Shown here: positions 8,101 to 19,024 of the stretch, in pieces
Layout of the letters: every line of letters begins with the position of its first letter
Position numbering within the stretch: position 1 is the first letter of the stretch
Made by a program: the position numbers and the translations under genes
The notes under the pieces: model-generated
What the model was told of the DNA's origin: nothing
Seen by the model: only the letters and a program-made list of their open reading frames with translations
Database searches by the model: none
Assembly: GCF_003337555.1 (NCBI RefSeq)
Contig: NZ_QPJK01000015.1
Coordinates: 88,313 to 152,312, forward strand
Length of the DNA: 64,000 nucleotides
DNA from: Pseudorhodoferax soli
GTDB taxonomy: Bacteria; Pseudomonadota; Gammaproteobacteria; Burkholderiales; Burkholderiaceae_C
Direction of reading: 5' to 3'

Positions 8101-9390
8101 ATGGCCGACGTTCTGTTCACCAACGTGCGCATCCTCGAAGGCGGCACGCAGCCGCCCTACCAGGGCAGCGTGCGCGTCAGCGGCAACCGCATCCGCGAGG
8201 TCGGCCGCAGCCTGGCGCCCGTGGGCGGCTTCAACAGCGGCGTGCAGGTCATCGACGCGGCCGGCGCCACGCTGATGCCCGGCATGTGCGAGGCGCACAC
8301 GCACTTCAGCTGGAACGACGCGGCCACGCTGGCCGCCATCCAGGCCATGCCGCTCGAAGAACACGTGTTGTGGTGCGCCAAGGTGGCGGGGCGCTATCTG
8401 CAGGCGGGCTTCACATCGTGCGTGGGCGCGGCCTGCGCCAAGCCGCGGCTGGACGTGGTCACGCGCAACGCGATCAACAAGGGCCAGATTCCAGGCCCGC
8501 GCTACCTGGCCGCCAGCCAGGAGATCACGGTGCCCGGCGGCCTGGGCGACGAGACGCTGCCGCACCTGCCCTTCCCCGAATTCAGCTTCGGCGTGAACGT
8601 GAACGGCGCCGACGACATGCGCAAGGCCGTGCGCAGGTTCCTGGCCTATGGCGTCGACTCGATCAAGCTCAACCTCTCGGGCGACAACTTCACACCGCAG
8701 TCGCCGGCCGGCACCACCTGGATGACGGATGCCGAGGTGGCCGCCGCGATGCAGGAGGTCAAGATGCGCGGCAAGCGTGGCGTGGCCCATGCGCGCTCGG
8801 CCGACAGCGTCAAGCAGGCGCTGCGCCACGGCATCGAGCTGATCTACCACGCCAGCTACACCGACACCGAGACGCTGGACCTGCTGGAGGCCGCGAAGAA
8901 CGAGGTGTTCGTCGCGCCCGGCATCGCCATCCTCTACGCCATGCTGCACGAGGCCGAGCCCTTCGGCATCACGCACCAGATGGCGGTGGACATGGGCTAC
9001 CAGGACGAGTGGGACAACGCCATCGAATCGCTGCGCGCCATGCACAAGCGCGGCATCCGCGTGCTGCCGGGCGGCGACTACGGCTTCGCGTTCACCCCGC
9101 ATTGCCAGAATTCGCGCGACCTGGAATTCTTCGTCAAGTATTTGGGCATGACGCCGATGGAGGCGATCCGCTCCACGGCCGAGTTCGGCGGCCCGGTCAT
9201 GAAGCAGCCGCACGACCTGGGGCTCGTCAAGCCCGGCTACCTGGCCGACCTCTTGCTGGTCGATGGCGACCCGCTGGCCAACCTCGCCATCCTGCGCGAC
9301 CCCAAGCGCATCCTGGCGGTGATGAAGGACGGCGTGTTCGCGAAGGCGCCGCCGGTTGCAAGCGAACGCAGATGGGAGCGTGCGGCATGA
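8101..9390 (+). CDS. Amidohydrolase family protein B, 429 aa
   Basis: Close paralogue of the preceding protein; the N-termini (MADVxFTNVRI) and most metal motifs match. His66 and His68 form the HxH pair in EAHTHFSW; later ligands sit in IKLNLSG, VAHARSAD, IYHASYT and PGGDYGF. It differs in a loop after LSGD (FTPQSPAGTTWMT) and around the C-terminus, so the two enzymes may act on successive or related substrates rather than being redundant. SD GAGGAG precedes the ATG. It ends in a 4-nt overlap with the permease gene. Confidence 0.9.
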   Translation: MADVLFTNVRILEGGTQPPYQGSVRVSGNRIREVGRSLAPVGGFNSGVQVIDAAGATLMPGMCEAHTHFSWNDAATLAAIQAMPLEEHVLWCAKVAGRYLQAGFTSCVGAACAKPRLDVVTRNAINKGQIPGPRYLAASQEITVPGGLGDETLPHLPFPEFSFGVNVNGADDMRKAVRRFLAYGVDSIKLNLSGDNFTPQSPAGTTWMTDAEVAAAMQEVKMRGKRGVAHARSADSVKQALRHGIELIYHASYTDTETLDLLEAAKNEVFVAPGIAILYAMLHEAEPFGITHQMAVDMGYQDEWDNAIESLRAMHKRGIRVLPGGDYGFAFTPHCQNSRDLEFFVKYLGMTPMEAIRSTAEFGGPVMKQPHDLGLVKPGYLADLLLVDGDPLANLAILRDPKRILAVMKDGVFAKAPPVASERRWERAA

Positions 9391-10334
9391 GCAAAGGCGC
9401 CCGTCTGGCGCTCTGGCTGCTGGTCGGCGGGCCGATCCTGGTGTTCTCGCTCTGGGCGCTGTTCGACAACGCGCGGCTGTACGTGGTCACCATGCTGAAC
9501 GGGCTGACGCTGGCCTCGCTCTACTTCATCGTGGCGAGCGGCTTCACGCTGGTGTTCGGCCTCATGCGCAACGTGAACCTGGCGCACGGCTCGCTCTACC
9601 TGCTGGGCGGCTACGTGGGCTATGTGGTGGCCGACAAAACCGGCTGGTGGCTGCTGGCGCTGGCGGCGGGCTTCGCGGCAGCTGCGGTGGCCGGCCTGTT
9701 GATCCAGGTGCTGATCCTGCGCCGCATGCAGGGCCAGGACCTGCGCCAGACGCTGGTGACCATCGGCCTGTCCATCGTGATCGCCGACGTGCTGCTGTGG
9801 GTCTTCACCGGCCAGGTGCACCAGATGGAGGCGCCCGAGTGGCTGCAAGGCCCCATCCGCGGCCTGCCGCTGATCAACGCCTACGGCGCCTTCCGCCTGA
9901 GCCTGCTGGGCTTCGGCCTGGCCATCGGTTTCGGCCTGTGGTGGCTGCTGAACAAGACCCGTGTGGGCGCCATGATCCGCGCCGGCGTGGACGACCGCGG
10001 CATGCTGGCCGCGTCGGGCGTCAACGTGAACCTGGTGTTCGCCATCACCTTCATGCTGGGCGCAGGCCTCGCGGGCTTCGGCGGCGTGATCGGCGCGGTG
10101 GAACTCTCCATGGTGCCGGGCGAAGACATCCGGCTGCTGCTGGCCTCGCTCATCGTGGTGATCGTGGGCGGCATGGGCAGTGTGGTGGGCGCGGCCATCG
10201 GGGCGGTGATCCTGGGGCTGGCCGAGACCTACGGGCTCGCCTATGCGCCGACCTACAGCGTGGTGTTCACGTTCGTGATCCTGATCCTGGTGCTGGCGTT
10301 CCGGCCGCGCGGGATCATGGGGAAGGCGGCTTGA
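9387..10334 (+). CDS. Branched-chain amino acid-type ABC transporter permease, LivH-like, 315 aa
   Basis: Integral membrane protein with eight or nine hydrophobic segments and the LivH-family landmarks TLVFGLMRNVNLAHGSLYLL near the N-terminus and IVGGMGSVVGAAIGAVILGL near the C-terminus. It is the first of two permeases of a complete Liv-type importer (permease, permease, binding protein, two ATPases). Such transporters import many amide, carboxylate and aromatic compounds, not only amino acids. The start overlaps the amidohydrolase stop (ATGA). A 372-bp gap with a large inverted repeat separates it from LivM. Confidence 0.92.
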   Translation: MSKGARLALWLLVGGPILVFSLWALFDNARLYVVTMLNGLTLASLYFIVASGFTLVFGLMRNVNLAHGSLYLLGGYVGYVVADKTGWWLLALAAGFAAAAVAGLLIQVLILRRMQGQDLRQTLVTIGLSIVIADVLLWVFTGQVHQMEAPEWLQGPIRGLPLINAYGAFRLSLLGFGLAIGFGLWWLLNKTRVGAMIRAGVDDRGMLAASGVNVNLVFAITFMLGAGLAGFGGVIGAVELSMVPGEDIRLLLASLIVVIVGGMGSVVGAAIGAVILGLAETYGLAYAPTYSVVFTFVILILVLAFRPRGIMGKAA

Positions 10335-10706
10335 GATGGACGCTTGTGTGTTTGATCCTCCTGGTCTGGCGGTTCAGCAAACCGTTGCGATGCACAGCGG
10401 AGGTACAAGGCCGGTGCGGGACCCCGTCGACGGTGTACTCCACTCCGCGAATGTCCCCCGCCCAGGGCCGCAGGCGGCCCGGGGCTCCTCCTTTATTTCG
10501 CTGCGTGGAGCACACCATCGGCGTGGTCATGAAGCGTCGCGTCGCACCAGCTCGCACGACGCGACGTGTCCAGGGTCGAGGGCATCGGGTGGTCTCTGCA
10601 GCGAAATCAAGGAGGAGCCTGGGCCGCCTGCGGCCCTGGCGGGGGACATTCGCGGAAGAGGCCACCCGGTGGCCGCGGCCCACGCACCACGTCAGGGGCT
10701 CCTGCC
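10335..10706. other. 372-bp intergenic region interrupting the operon
   Basis: The only large gap in the 5120-20873 gene train. I see no credible gene. It contains the long inverted repeat listed at 10445-10655 plus a second, inner dyad (GTCGCGTCG and CGACGCGAC, around 10535-10566). Short open frames across it do not use the codon bias of the neighbours. Confidence 0.7.
10445..10655. repeat. Long inverted repeat (two arms of about 57-59 bp)
   Basis: Arm 1 (10445-10503) begins CCGCGAATGTCCCCCGCC. Arm 2 (10599-10655) is its reverse complement, ending GGCGGGGGACATTCGCGG, with a handful of mismatches and one or two single-base indels. The arms include GGCCGCAGGCGGCC and a GGAGGAGCC block and are separated by 95 bp that has further dyad symmetry. 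It looks like a dispersed non-coding palindromic element inserted between livH and livM. The RNA could fold into a strong hairpin. Confidence 0.85.
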
Positions 10707-11822
10707 ATGAGCGCCTCTCAATGGCGCCGCGCCATGAACCGCCAGCCGACGGCGCCCATCACCCGGCCGCGCCCCGGCGCAGCACCCGTCGCCGCCACCA
10801 CGCCGCAGCCCCGCACCGCCGCCTGGCCCACGCTCCGCATCCGCCACGGCATCGTGATCGCAGCCGCCCTGCTGTTCCCCTTCGTCGCCACGCCCTTCTT
10901 CACCTACCAGGTGGTGGCCCAATCCCTGGTGCTGGGCCTGATCGCCCTGTCGCTGACCTTCCTGGGCGGCTACGGCGGCATGGTGTCGCTGGCGCAGATG
11001 ACGGTGGCCGGCATTGCCGGCTATGGCGTGGCGGTGCTGGGCACCAGCAGCAGCGCGGCCATCAGCCTGGGCTGGCCCTGGTGGGTGGCGGTGCCGTTCG
11101 CGCTCTTGATCGCGGTGGCCTGCGCCGCGCTGATCGGCTGGCTGTCGGTGCGTACCGAGGGCATCTACACCATCATGATCACGCTGGCCATCGGGGTGGC
11201 GTTCTACTACCTGGTGCTGCAGAACTACAGCATCTTCAACGGCTTCCAGGGACTGCGCGAACTTCACCCGCCCGACGTGTTCGGCGTGGACTGGCGCAAG
11301 CCGGTGCCGTTCTACTTCCTCGCGCTGGCCTGCGCGCTGGCGGGCTACGGCCTCGTCAAGTGGATCGTGCGGGCACCCTTCGGCGTGGCGCTGCAGGGCG
11401 TGCGCGACAACCCGCGCCGCATGGCCGCGCTGGGCTACAACGTGGTCGCGCACCGCGTGGCGGCCTATGCATTCGCCGGGCTGCTGGCGGCAGTCGGCGG
11501 CATCCTGCTGGCCTGGTACAACGGATTGATGACCCCGGGTTCGGTCGGCACCAGCTGGCTCATCAACATCCTGGTGGTCGCGGTGCTGGGCGGCATGCGC
11601 CACCCGATCGGCGCGTTCATCGGCGCGGTGCTGTTCGTGCTGCTGCAGACCTTCGCCATCGACCTGGTCGACCGCGAACGCTTCAACCTCGTCATCGGCG
11701 GCGTGTTCCTCGCCATCGTGCTGTGTTCCCCCGACGGCCTGCTCGGACTGTGGGCGAAGGCGCGTGCGCGCTTCGCGCCCAGGCAGACCATGACAACGCC
11801 AACCCCAAGGAGACAAGCGTGA
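10707..11822 (+). CDS. Branched-chain amino acid-type ABC transporter permease, LivM-like, 371 aa
   Basis: Second permease of the importer. After a Pro/Ala-rich N-terminal 45 residues come the LivM landmarks: LTFLGGYGGMVSLAQMTVAGIAGY, the EGIYTIMITLAIGVAFYYLV segment, and INILVVAVLGGMRHPIGAFI. The chosen ATG (10707) follows AGGGGCTCC; a second ATG at 10734 would shorten the tail by nine residues but has no SD. The frame is open well upstream into the inverted repeat, but that part is not coding-like. It ends overlapping the binding-protein gene. Confidence 0.9.
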   Translation: MSASQWRRAMNRQPTAPITRPRPGAAPVAATTPQPRTAAWPTLRIRHGIVIAAALLFPFVATPFFTYQVVAQSLVLGLIALSLTFLGGYGGMVSLAQMTVAGIAGYGVAVLGTSSSAAISLGWPWWVAVPFALLIAVACAALIGWLSVRTEGIYTIMITLAIGVAFYYLVLQNYSIFNGFQGLRELHPPDVFGVDWRKPVPFYFLALACALAGYGLVKWIVRAPFGVALQGVRDNPRRMAALGYNVVAHRVAAYAFAGLLAAVGGILLAWYNGLMTPGSVGTSWLINILVVAVLGGMRHPIGAFIGAVLFVLLQTFAIDLVDRERFNLVIGGVFLAIVLCSPDGLLGLWAKARARFAPRQTMTTPTPRRQA

Positions 11823-11824
11823 AC

Positions 11825-13054
11825 ATGAAAAGAACTCTGCTGGCCATCGCGGCCACTGCGGCCGTGACCGGTGCCTGGGCCCAGGGCGGGCCCATCAAGA
11901 TCGGCCTGCTGGCCACGCTGGAAGGGCCGTTCGCGGCCGGCGGGGCCGACGGCATGCGCGGCGCCGAGCTGGCCGTCAAGGAACGCGGTGGCATGGTGGC
12001 GGGCCGCAAGATCGAGCTCGTCAAGGCCAGCTCGGACGCCAAGCCCGATGTGGCCGTCAACGCCACGCGCAAGCTGGTGGAGCAGGACAAGGTGGAGATC
12101 ATGGTCGGCCCGCTGTCGGGCGGCGAAGGCATCGCCGTGAAGGACTACTCCAAGACCCAGCCGCAGGTGACCTTCATCAACGGCGCATCGGGCGCGCAGG
12201 GCACCACGCTGGACAGCCCCAGCCCCAACTTCTACCGCTTCAACACCGAGGGTGCGCAGTGGATGGTGGGCCTGGGCCAGGCCGCGCTGGACAAAGGCTA
12301 CAAGCGCGTGATGGTGATCGCCGAGGACTATGCGTTCCCCTATTCGCAGGTGCAGGGCTTCATGTCGGAGTTCTGCGCCAAGGGCGGCAAGGTGCCGGTG
12401 AAGGCATGGGTGCCGCTGGGCGGCAAGGACTACAGCTCGGTCATCGCGCGCATCCCCAAGGACGTGGACGCGCTGCTGGTGGTGCTGGGCGGTGCCGACG
12501 CGGTGAACTTCCTCACGCAGTACGAGAACTCGGGCGGCGACAAGCCCATGCTGGGCGGCTCCATCACCGTGAGCCAGGACGTGCTGAACTACCGCGGCAA
12601 GCGCCGCGATTCGCTGGTGGGCACGCTGTCGGCCGGCCCGGTGGCCGACAGCTACGACGGCGCCGGCTGGAAGGCCTTTGTGGCCGACTACCAGAAGACC
12701 TACCCGGTCTCGGCCGGCGCGTTCCCCAGCCCCAGCCTGTTCGCCTATGTGTACTACACCAACATGAAGGCCGCGCTGGACGGGCTCGATGCGGTGAAGG
12801 GCGATCTGTCGGGCGGCCAGGCCAAGTACCGCGAGGCGCTGCAGAAGATGGTGCTCAAGACCCCCACCGGCGACGTGCGGCTGGACGGCAACCGCCAGGC
12901 CATCGGCACCACCTTCGTGACCGAGGTGGTGAAGGACGCACAGGGCAACCTGACCACCAAGGTGGCCAAGAAGGTCGACAACATCGACCAGCTGCTGGGC
13001 ATGAAGAAGGAAGACTTCAAGATGGGCACGCGCGACGTGCCGAACTGCCCGTAA
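11825..13054 (+). CDS. ABC transporter substrate-binding protein (Liv-type, periplasmic binding fold I), 409 aa
   Basis: A Sec signal peptide ([14 protein letters not shown] to AWA, cleavage before QGG) leads into a LivJ/K-type receptor: [20 protein letters not shown] and [11 protein letters not shown] are family-typical. An SD (AAGGAG, 11807-11812) is 6 nt from a GTG at 11819 and 12 nt from the ATG at 11825, so the true start may be GTG with two extra residues; that GTG overlaps the upstream stop. Two Cys near the C-terminus and in EFCAKGG could pair. It should set the transporter's substrate specificity; ligand unknown. Confidence 0.92.
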   Translation: MKRTLLAIAATAAVTGAWAQGGPIKIGLLATLEGPFAAGGADGMRGAELAVKERGGMVAGRKIELVKASSDAKPDVAVNATRKLVEQDKVEIMVGPLSGGEGIAVKDYSKTQPQVTFINGASGAQGTTLDSPSPNFYRFNTEGAQWMVGLGQAALDKGYKRVMVIAEDYAFPYSQVQGFMSEFCAKGGKVPVKAWVPLGGKDYSSVIARIPKDVDALLVVLGGADAVNFLTQYENSGGDKPMLGGSITVSQDVLNYRGKRRDSLVGTLSAGPVADSYDGAGWKAFVADYQKTYPVSAGAFPSPSLFAYVYYTNMKAALDGLDAVKGDLSGGQAKYREALQKMVLKTPTGDVRLDGNRQAIGTTFVTEVVKDAQGNLTTKVAKKVDNIDQLLGMKKEDFKMGTRDVPNCP

Positions 13055-13068
13055 CGGAGCCGGCGCGC

Positions 13069-13874
13069 ATGGCCACTGTCACCCCGCTGCGTCCTGCCAC
13101 CCGGTCCGGCGCCGCCCCGCGCGCGCTGGCCTCGGGCGACGCGCTCGCGCTCGAAGGCGTCACGCGCGCCTTCGGTGCGCTGCGCGCCGTGGACGACGTG
13201 AGCTTTTCGGTGGCGGCCGGCCAGCGCTACGCGGTGCTGGGCAGCAACGGCGCAGGCAAGACCACGCTGTTCAACGCCATCACGGGCGACTTCCCGCCGA
13301 CCAGCGGGCGCATCCGCTTCTTCGGCGAAGACATCACGGCGCTGCCGCCCCACGAGCGCATCCGCAAAGGGCTGCGGCGCACCTACCAGTCCTCGCTGCT
13401 GTTTCGCGAGCTCAGCGTACGCGACAACCTGTTCCTGGCCGTGCGCGGCGTCGCCAACGGGCGCTTCAGCCTGCGGCGCGCCGGGCCGGGTCATGGTTCG
13501 GCCCAGGCGACCGAGGAACTGCTGGAGCGCGCGCGCCTGTCGCACATCGCCGACACGCTGGTGGCCGACCTCGCCCACGGCCAGCAGCGCCAGCTGGAGA
13601 TCGGCATGGCGCTGGCTGGTGCGCCGCGGTTGATCCTGTTCGACGAGCCGGCCGCCGGGCTGTCGCCGGCCGAACGGCGCGAACTGGTAGCGCTGCTCAA
13701 CGCGCTGCCGTCGCACATGGGCTTCGTGATCATCGAGCACGACCTGGACATCGCGCTGCGCGTGACCGAGAAGGTCACCGTGATGCACAACGGCCGCGTG
13801 CTCAAGACCGGCACGCCGGCCGAGATCGAGAACGACGGCCAGGTGCAGGCCATCTACATGGGAAGCAAACACTG

Positions 13875-13875
<1 letters not shown>
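13069..13875 (+). CDS. ABC transporter ATP-binding protein, LivG-like, 268 aa
   Basis: Full ABC ATPase: Walker [10 protein letters not shown], a LivG-type insert, signature [15 protein letters not shown] (degenerate LSGGQ as is usual in LivG), Walker [14 protein letters not shown] and switch His in IIEHDLDI. The first 23 residues are a low-complexity extension. The stop TGA shares its A with the ATG of the next gene, so both ATPases are coupled in translation. Confidence 0.92.
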
Positions 13876-16065
<2,190 letters not shown>

Positions 16066-16088
<23 letters not shown>

Positions 16089-16896
16089 ACTGCTGCGGCG
16101 CTTCCGCGCCAAGATCGCCGCAGGCCGGCCGCTGATCGGCGGCGGCGCCGGCACCGGCCTGTCGGCCAAGTGCGAGGAGGCCGGCGGCATCGACCTGATC
16201 GTGATCTACAACTCGGGCCGCTACCGCATGGCCGGGCGCGGCTCGCTGGCGGGCCTGCTGGCCTACGGCAACGCCAACGAGATCGTCTGCGAGATGGCAC
16301 GCGAGGTGCTGCCGGTGGTGAAGCACACGCCGGTGCTGGCCGGCGTGAACGGCACCGACCCGTTCATGATCCCCGACCAGTTCCTGCGCCGGCTGATCGA
16401 CCTGGGCTTTTCGGGCATCCAGAACTTTCCGACGGTGGGCCTGATCGACGGGACCTTCCGCGCCAACCTGGAAGAGACCGGCATGGGCTACGGGCTGGAG
16501 GTGGAGCTGGTGGCCCGCGCGCGCGCCATGGACCTGCTGACCACGCCCTACGTGTTCCGCGAGGAAGAAGCACGCGCCATGGCCCAGGCGGGCGCCGACA
16601 TCATCGTCTGCCACCTGGGCCTGACCACCGGCGGGGCCATCGGTGCCGAGACCGCGATGCAACTGTCCGATTGCGTAGCGCCCATCAAGGCCTGGGCCGC
16701 CGCCGCCAAGGCGGTGAACCCGGACCAACTGGTGCTGTGCCACGGCGGCCCCATCGCCACGCCCGAGGACGCGCGCTGGATCCTCGGCCAATGCCCTGAA
16801 CTGCACGGCTTCTACGGCGCCAGCTCGATGGAGCGGCTGCCCACCGAAATTGCTTTGACAGAAACCACCCGACGCTTCACGGAGATCGTTCTATGA
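16066..16896 (+). CDS. Phosphoenolpyruvate hydrolase-like TIM-barrel protein (Tm-1 C-terminal type), 276 aa
   Basis: Single-domain TIM barrel of the PEP-hydrolase-like family: [61 protein letters not shown], and [12 protein letters not shown]. The barrel is the partner domain of UPF0261 in plant and fungal Tm-1-type proteins, so this gene and the preceding fusion reconstitute the two Tm-1 halves. Its biochemical reaction is unknown; the family name comes from a weak relationship to PEP-utilising barrels. It overlaps both neighbours (23 nt upstream, 4 nt downstream). Confidence 0.9.
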
Positions 16897-18593
16897 CCGG
16901 CGCTGAATTCGGCAGCTTCATCCTCGGCCTGATCGTGGTCGTCATCGTCGTGGCCATCGCGGTCTGGCTGCTGCACTGGCTGTACCTGCGCAGCAGCAAG
17001 GAGCGCGCCTTCGTGCGCACCGGCCTGGGCGGGCAGAAGGTGGTGCTCGATGGCGGCGCCTTCGTGCTGCCCATCGTGCACGACGTGATCCCGGTGAACA
17101 TGAACACGCTGCGCCTGGAGGTCAGCCGCGGCCGCGACAAGGCGCTCATCACCAAGGACCGCATGCGCGTGGACGTGATCGCCGAGTTCTACGTGCGCGT
17201 GGCGGCCGAGCCGCAGGCCGTGGCCGCCGCCGCGCAGACGCTGGGCCTGCGCACCATGGAGCCCGAGCAACTCAAGGAACTGGTCGAAGGCAAGTTCGTC
17301 GACGCGCTGCGCACTGCCGCGGCCGAGATGAGCATGGAGGAGCTGCACGAGAAGCGCGGTGCCTACGTGAAGCGCGTGCGCGAAGCCGTGGCCGGCGACC
17401 TGACCATGAACGGCCTGGAGCTGGAAGCCGCCTCGCTGACGCAGCTGGACCAGACGGCGATGGAGTACTTCAACCCCAGCAACGCCTTCGACGCCGAGGG
17501 CCTGACGCGCCTGACCGAGCAGATCGAGCGCCGCAAGAAGCAGCGCAACGATGTGGAGCAGGACACGCTGATCGCCATCCGCAACAAGAACCTGGAGGCC
17601 GAGAAGCTGAGCCTGGACATCGACCGCGAGGCCGAGCACGCGCGGCTGCACCAGCAGCGCGAGGTGGAAGTCGCCCGCGCCCGGCAGCGCGCCGAACTCA
17701 CCAGCGAACGCGCGCAGAGCGATCAGAACGCCGAGGGCGCGCAGATCACCGCCAAGCAGGCCATCGACATGGCGCGCATCCGCAGCGAGCAGAGCCTGGA
17801 GCAGGAGCGCATCAGCAAGGAGCGCACGCTGCAGGCGGCCGAGATCGAACGCCGGCAGTCGCTGGAACTGGCCGAGCAGCAGCGCGCGATTGCGGTGGCG
17901 CGCGAGAGCGAGGCGCTGTCGAACGCGCAGGCCGGGGCCGAGGTTGCGCGTGCGCTGGCGGTGGCGGCAGAAGAGAAGGTGTTCACCGCCCGCGAGGTGG
18001 AGATGGCCGAGCGCAAGAAGGCCATCGACCTGATCGGCGCCGCGCAGGCGGCCGAGCGCGAGGCCTTGCAGCTGACCACGGCGGCCCACGCCGAGATGAC
18101 GGCCAGCGCCGACCGCGGCGCCGCCATCCGTGCGCAGGCCGAGGCCGATGCCGACGCCGACCGCATCCGCTCGCTGGCCATCCGCGTGCGCGCCGAGATC
18201 GAGGCCGAAGCCCAACGCTGGATGAACGAGGCGCAGAACGTGCTCTCGCCCGAGGCCCGCACCTCGGCGCTGCGCATGCGGCTGGTGGAGAAGGCCGAGG
18301 GCATCATCCGCGAATCGGTGCGGCCGATGGAGCGCATCGAGGGCATCAAGATCCTGCACGTGGACGGGCTGGGTGGTGGTGGCGGCAGCGGCGGGGATGG
18401 CAGCGGCAGTGGCGGCGGCTTCGCCGATGGCGTGGTGAACTCCGCGCTGCGCTTCCGCGCGCAGGCGCCGCTGGTGGACCAGCTGCTGCGCGAGATCGGA
18501 CTGGAGGGCGGTGACATCCAACGCCTGGCCGGCAGTGCCTCGGGTGCCAACGTGGCGCTGCCACCGGCGCAGCAGAAATCCGAAGCGTCATGA
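16893..18593 (+). CDS. Flotillin-like SPFH/band 7 membrane protein, 566 aa
   Basis: A single hydrophobic segment (residues about 8-32, rich in Val/Ile) anchors the protein. The SPFH domain follows (about 33-200, including [12 protein letters not shown]). A long Ala/Glu/Arg-rich coiled coil (about 205-470, many AEAE/AEARA repeats) and a Gly-rich tail ([15 protein letters not shown]) complete the flotillin architecture. Flotillins scaffold membrane microdomains. Location inside a transport and catabolic operon, with 4-nt overlaps on both sides, is unusual and suggests it organises the importer or membrane-bound enzymes. That role is inference. Confidence 0.9.
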   Translation: MTGAEFGSFILGLIVVVIVVAIAVWLLHWLYLRSSKERAFVRTGLGGQKVVLDGGAFVLPIVHDVIPVNMNTLRLEVSRGRDKALITKDRMRVDVIAEFYVRVAAEPQAVAAAAQTLGLRTMEPEQLKELVEGKFVDALRTAAAEMSMEELHEKRGAYVKRVREAVAGDLTMNGLELEAASLTQLDQTAMEYFNPSNAFDAEGLTRLTEQIERRKKQRNDVEQDTLIAIRNKNLEAEKLSLDIDREAEHARLHQQREVEVARARQRAELTSERAQSDQNAEGAQITAKQAIDMARIRSEQSLEQERISKERTLQAAEIERRQSLELAEQQRAIAVARESEALSNAQAGAEVARALAVAAEEKVFTAREVEMAERKKAIDLIGAAQAAEREALQLTTAAHAEMTASADRGAAIRAQAEADADADRIRSLAIRVRAEIEAEAQRWMNEAQNVLSPEARTSALRMRLVEKAEGIIRESVRPMERIEGIKILHVDGLGGGGGSGGDGSGSGGGFADGVVNSALRFRAQAPLVDQLLREIGLEGGDIQRLAGSASGANVALPPAQQKSEAS

Positions 18594-19024
18594 TCCGCCT
18601 GTACGTCTCCAGCGTGATCGAGGCCGGCGCCGACAACGTCTGGGCCCGCATCCGCGACTTCAACGGCCTGCCGCAGTGGCACCCGGGCATCGCCGACTGC
18701 CGCATCGAGAACGGCGAGCCGAGCGACCGCGTGGGCTGCATCCGCCACTTCCACACGCGCGACGGCGGCACCATCCGCGAGCGTCTGCTGGCTCTGTCCG
18801 ACTTCGACTTCGCGCAGACTTACGAGATCCTGGAAAGCCCCATGGGCGTGGAGCACTACGTGGCCACGCTCAAGCTCACGCCGGTGACCGATGGCAACCG
18901 CTGCTTCGCCGAGTGGAGCGCCGAGTTCGATTGCGACGAAGGGCGCGAGCAGGAGCTGACGCGCACGATTGCGGACGGCGTGTTCCAGGCGGGCTTCGAC
19001 GCGCTCAAGCGTCTATACCGTTGA
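18590..19024 (+). CDS. SRPBCC family (polyketide cyclase/dehydrase-like) protein, 144 aa
   Basis: START-like helix-grip fold: an N-terminal strand with IEAGADNVWARIRDFNGLPQW, the LKLTPVTDGNRCFAEWSAEF strands and a C-terminal amphipathic helix (FQAGFDALKRLY). The fold forms a hydrophobic ligand pocket; family members bind or cyclise aromatic and lipid molecules. It is clearly related to the SRPBCC half of the next gene (same RDFN, DRVGC/DQVGC and PVTDGNR motifs), so the pair came from a tandem duplication. Catalytic residues cannot be assigned. Confidence 0.88.
   Translation: MIRLYVSSVIEAGADNVWARIRDFNGLPQWHPGIADCRIENGEPSDRVGCIRHFHTRDGGTIRERLLALSDFDFAQTYEILESPMGVEHYVATLKLTPVTDGNRCFAEWSAEFDCDEGREQELTRTIADGVFQAGFDALKRLYR

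Noticed and set aside
10566..10706. Longer start for the LivM-like permease inside the inverted repeat
   Set aside because: The extra 47 residues are low-complexity, lie in the repeat arm and are not seen in LivM proteins; ATG 10707 is more reasonable.
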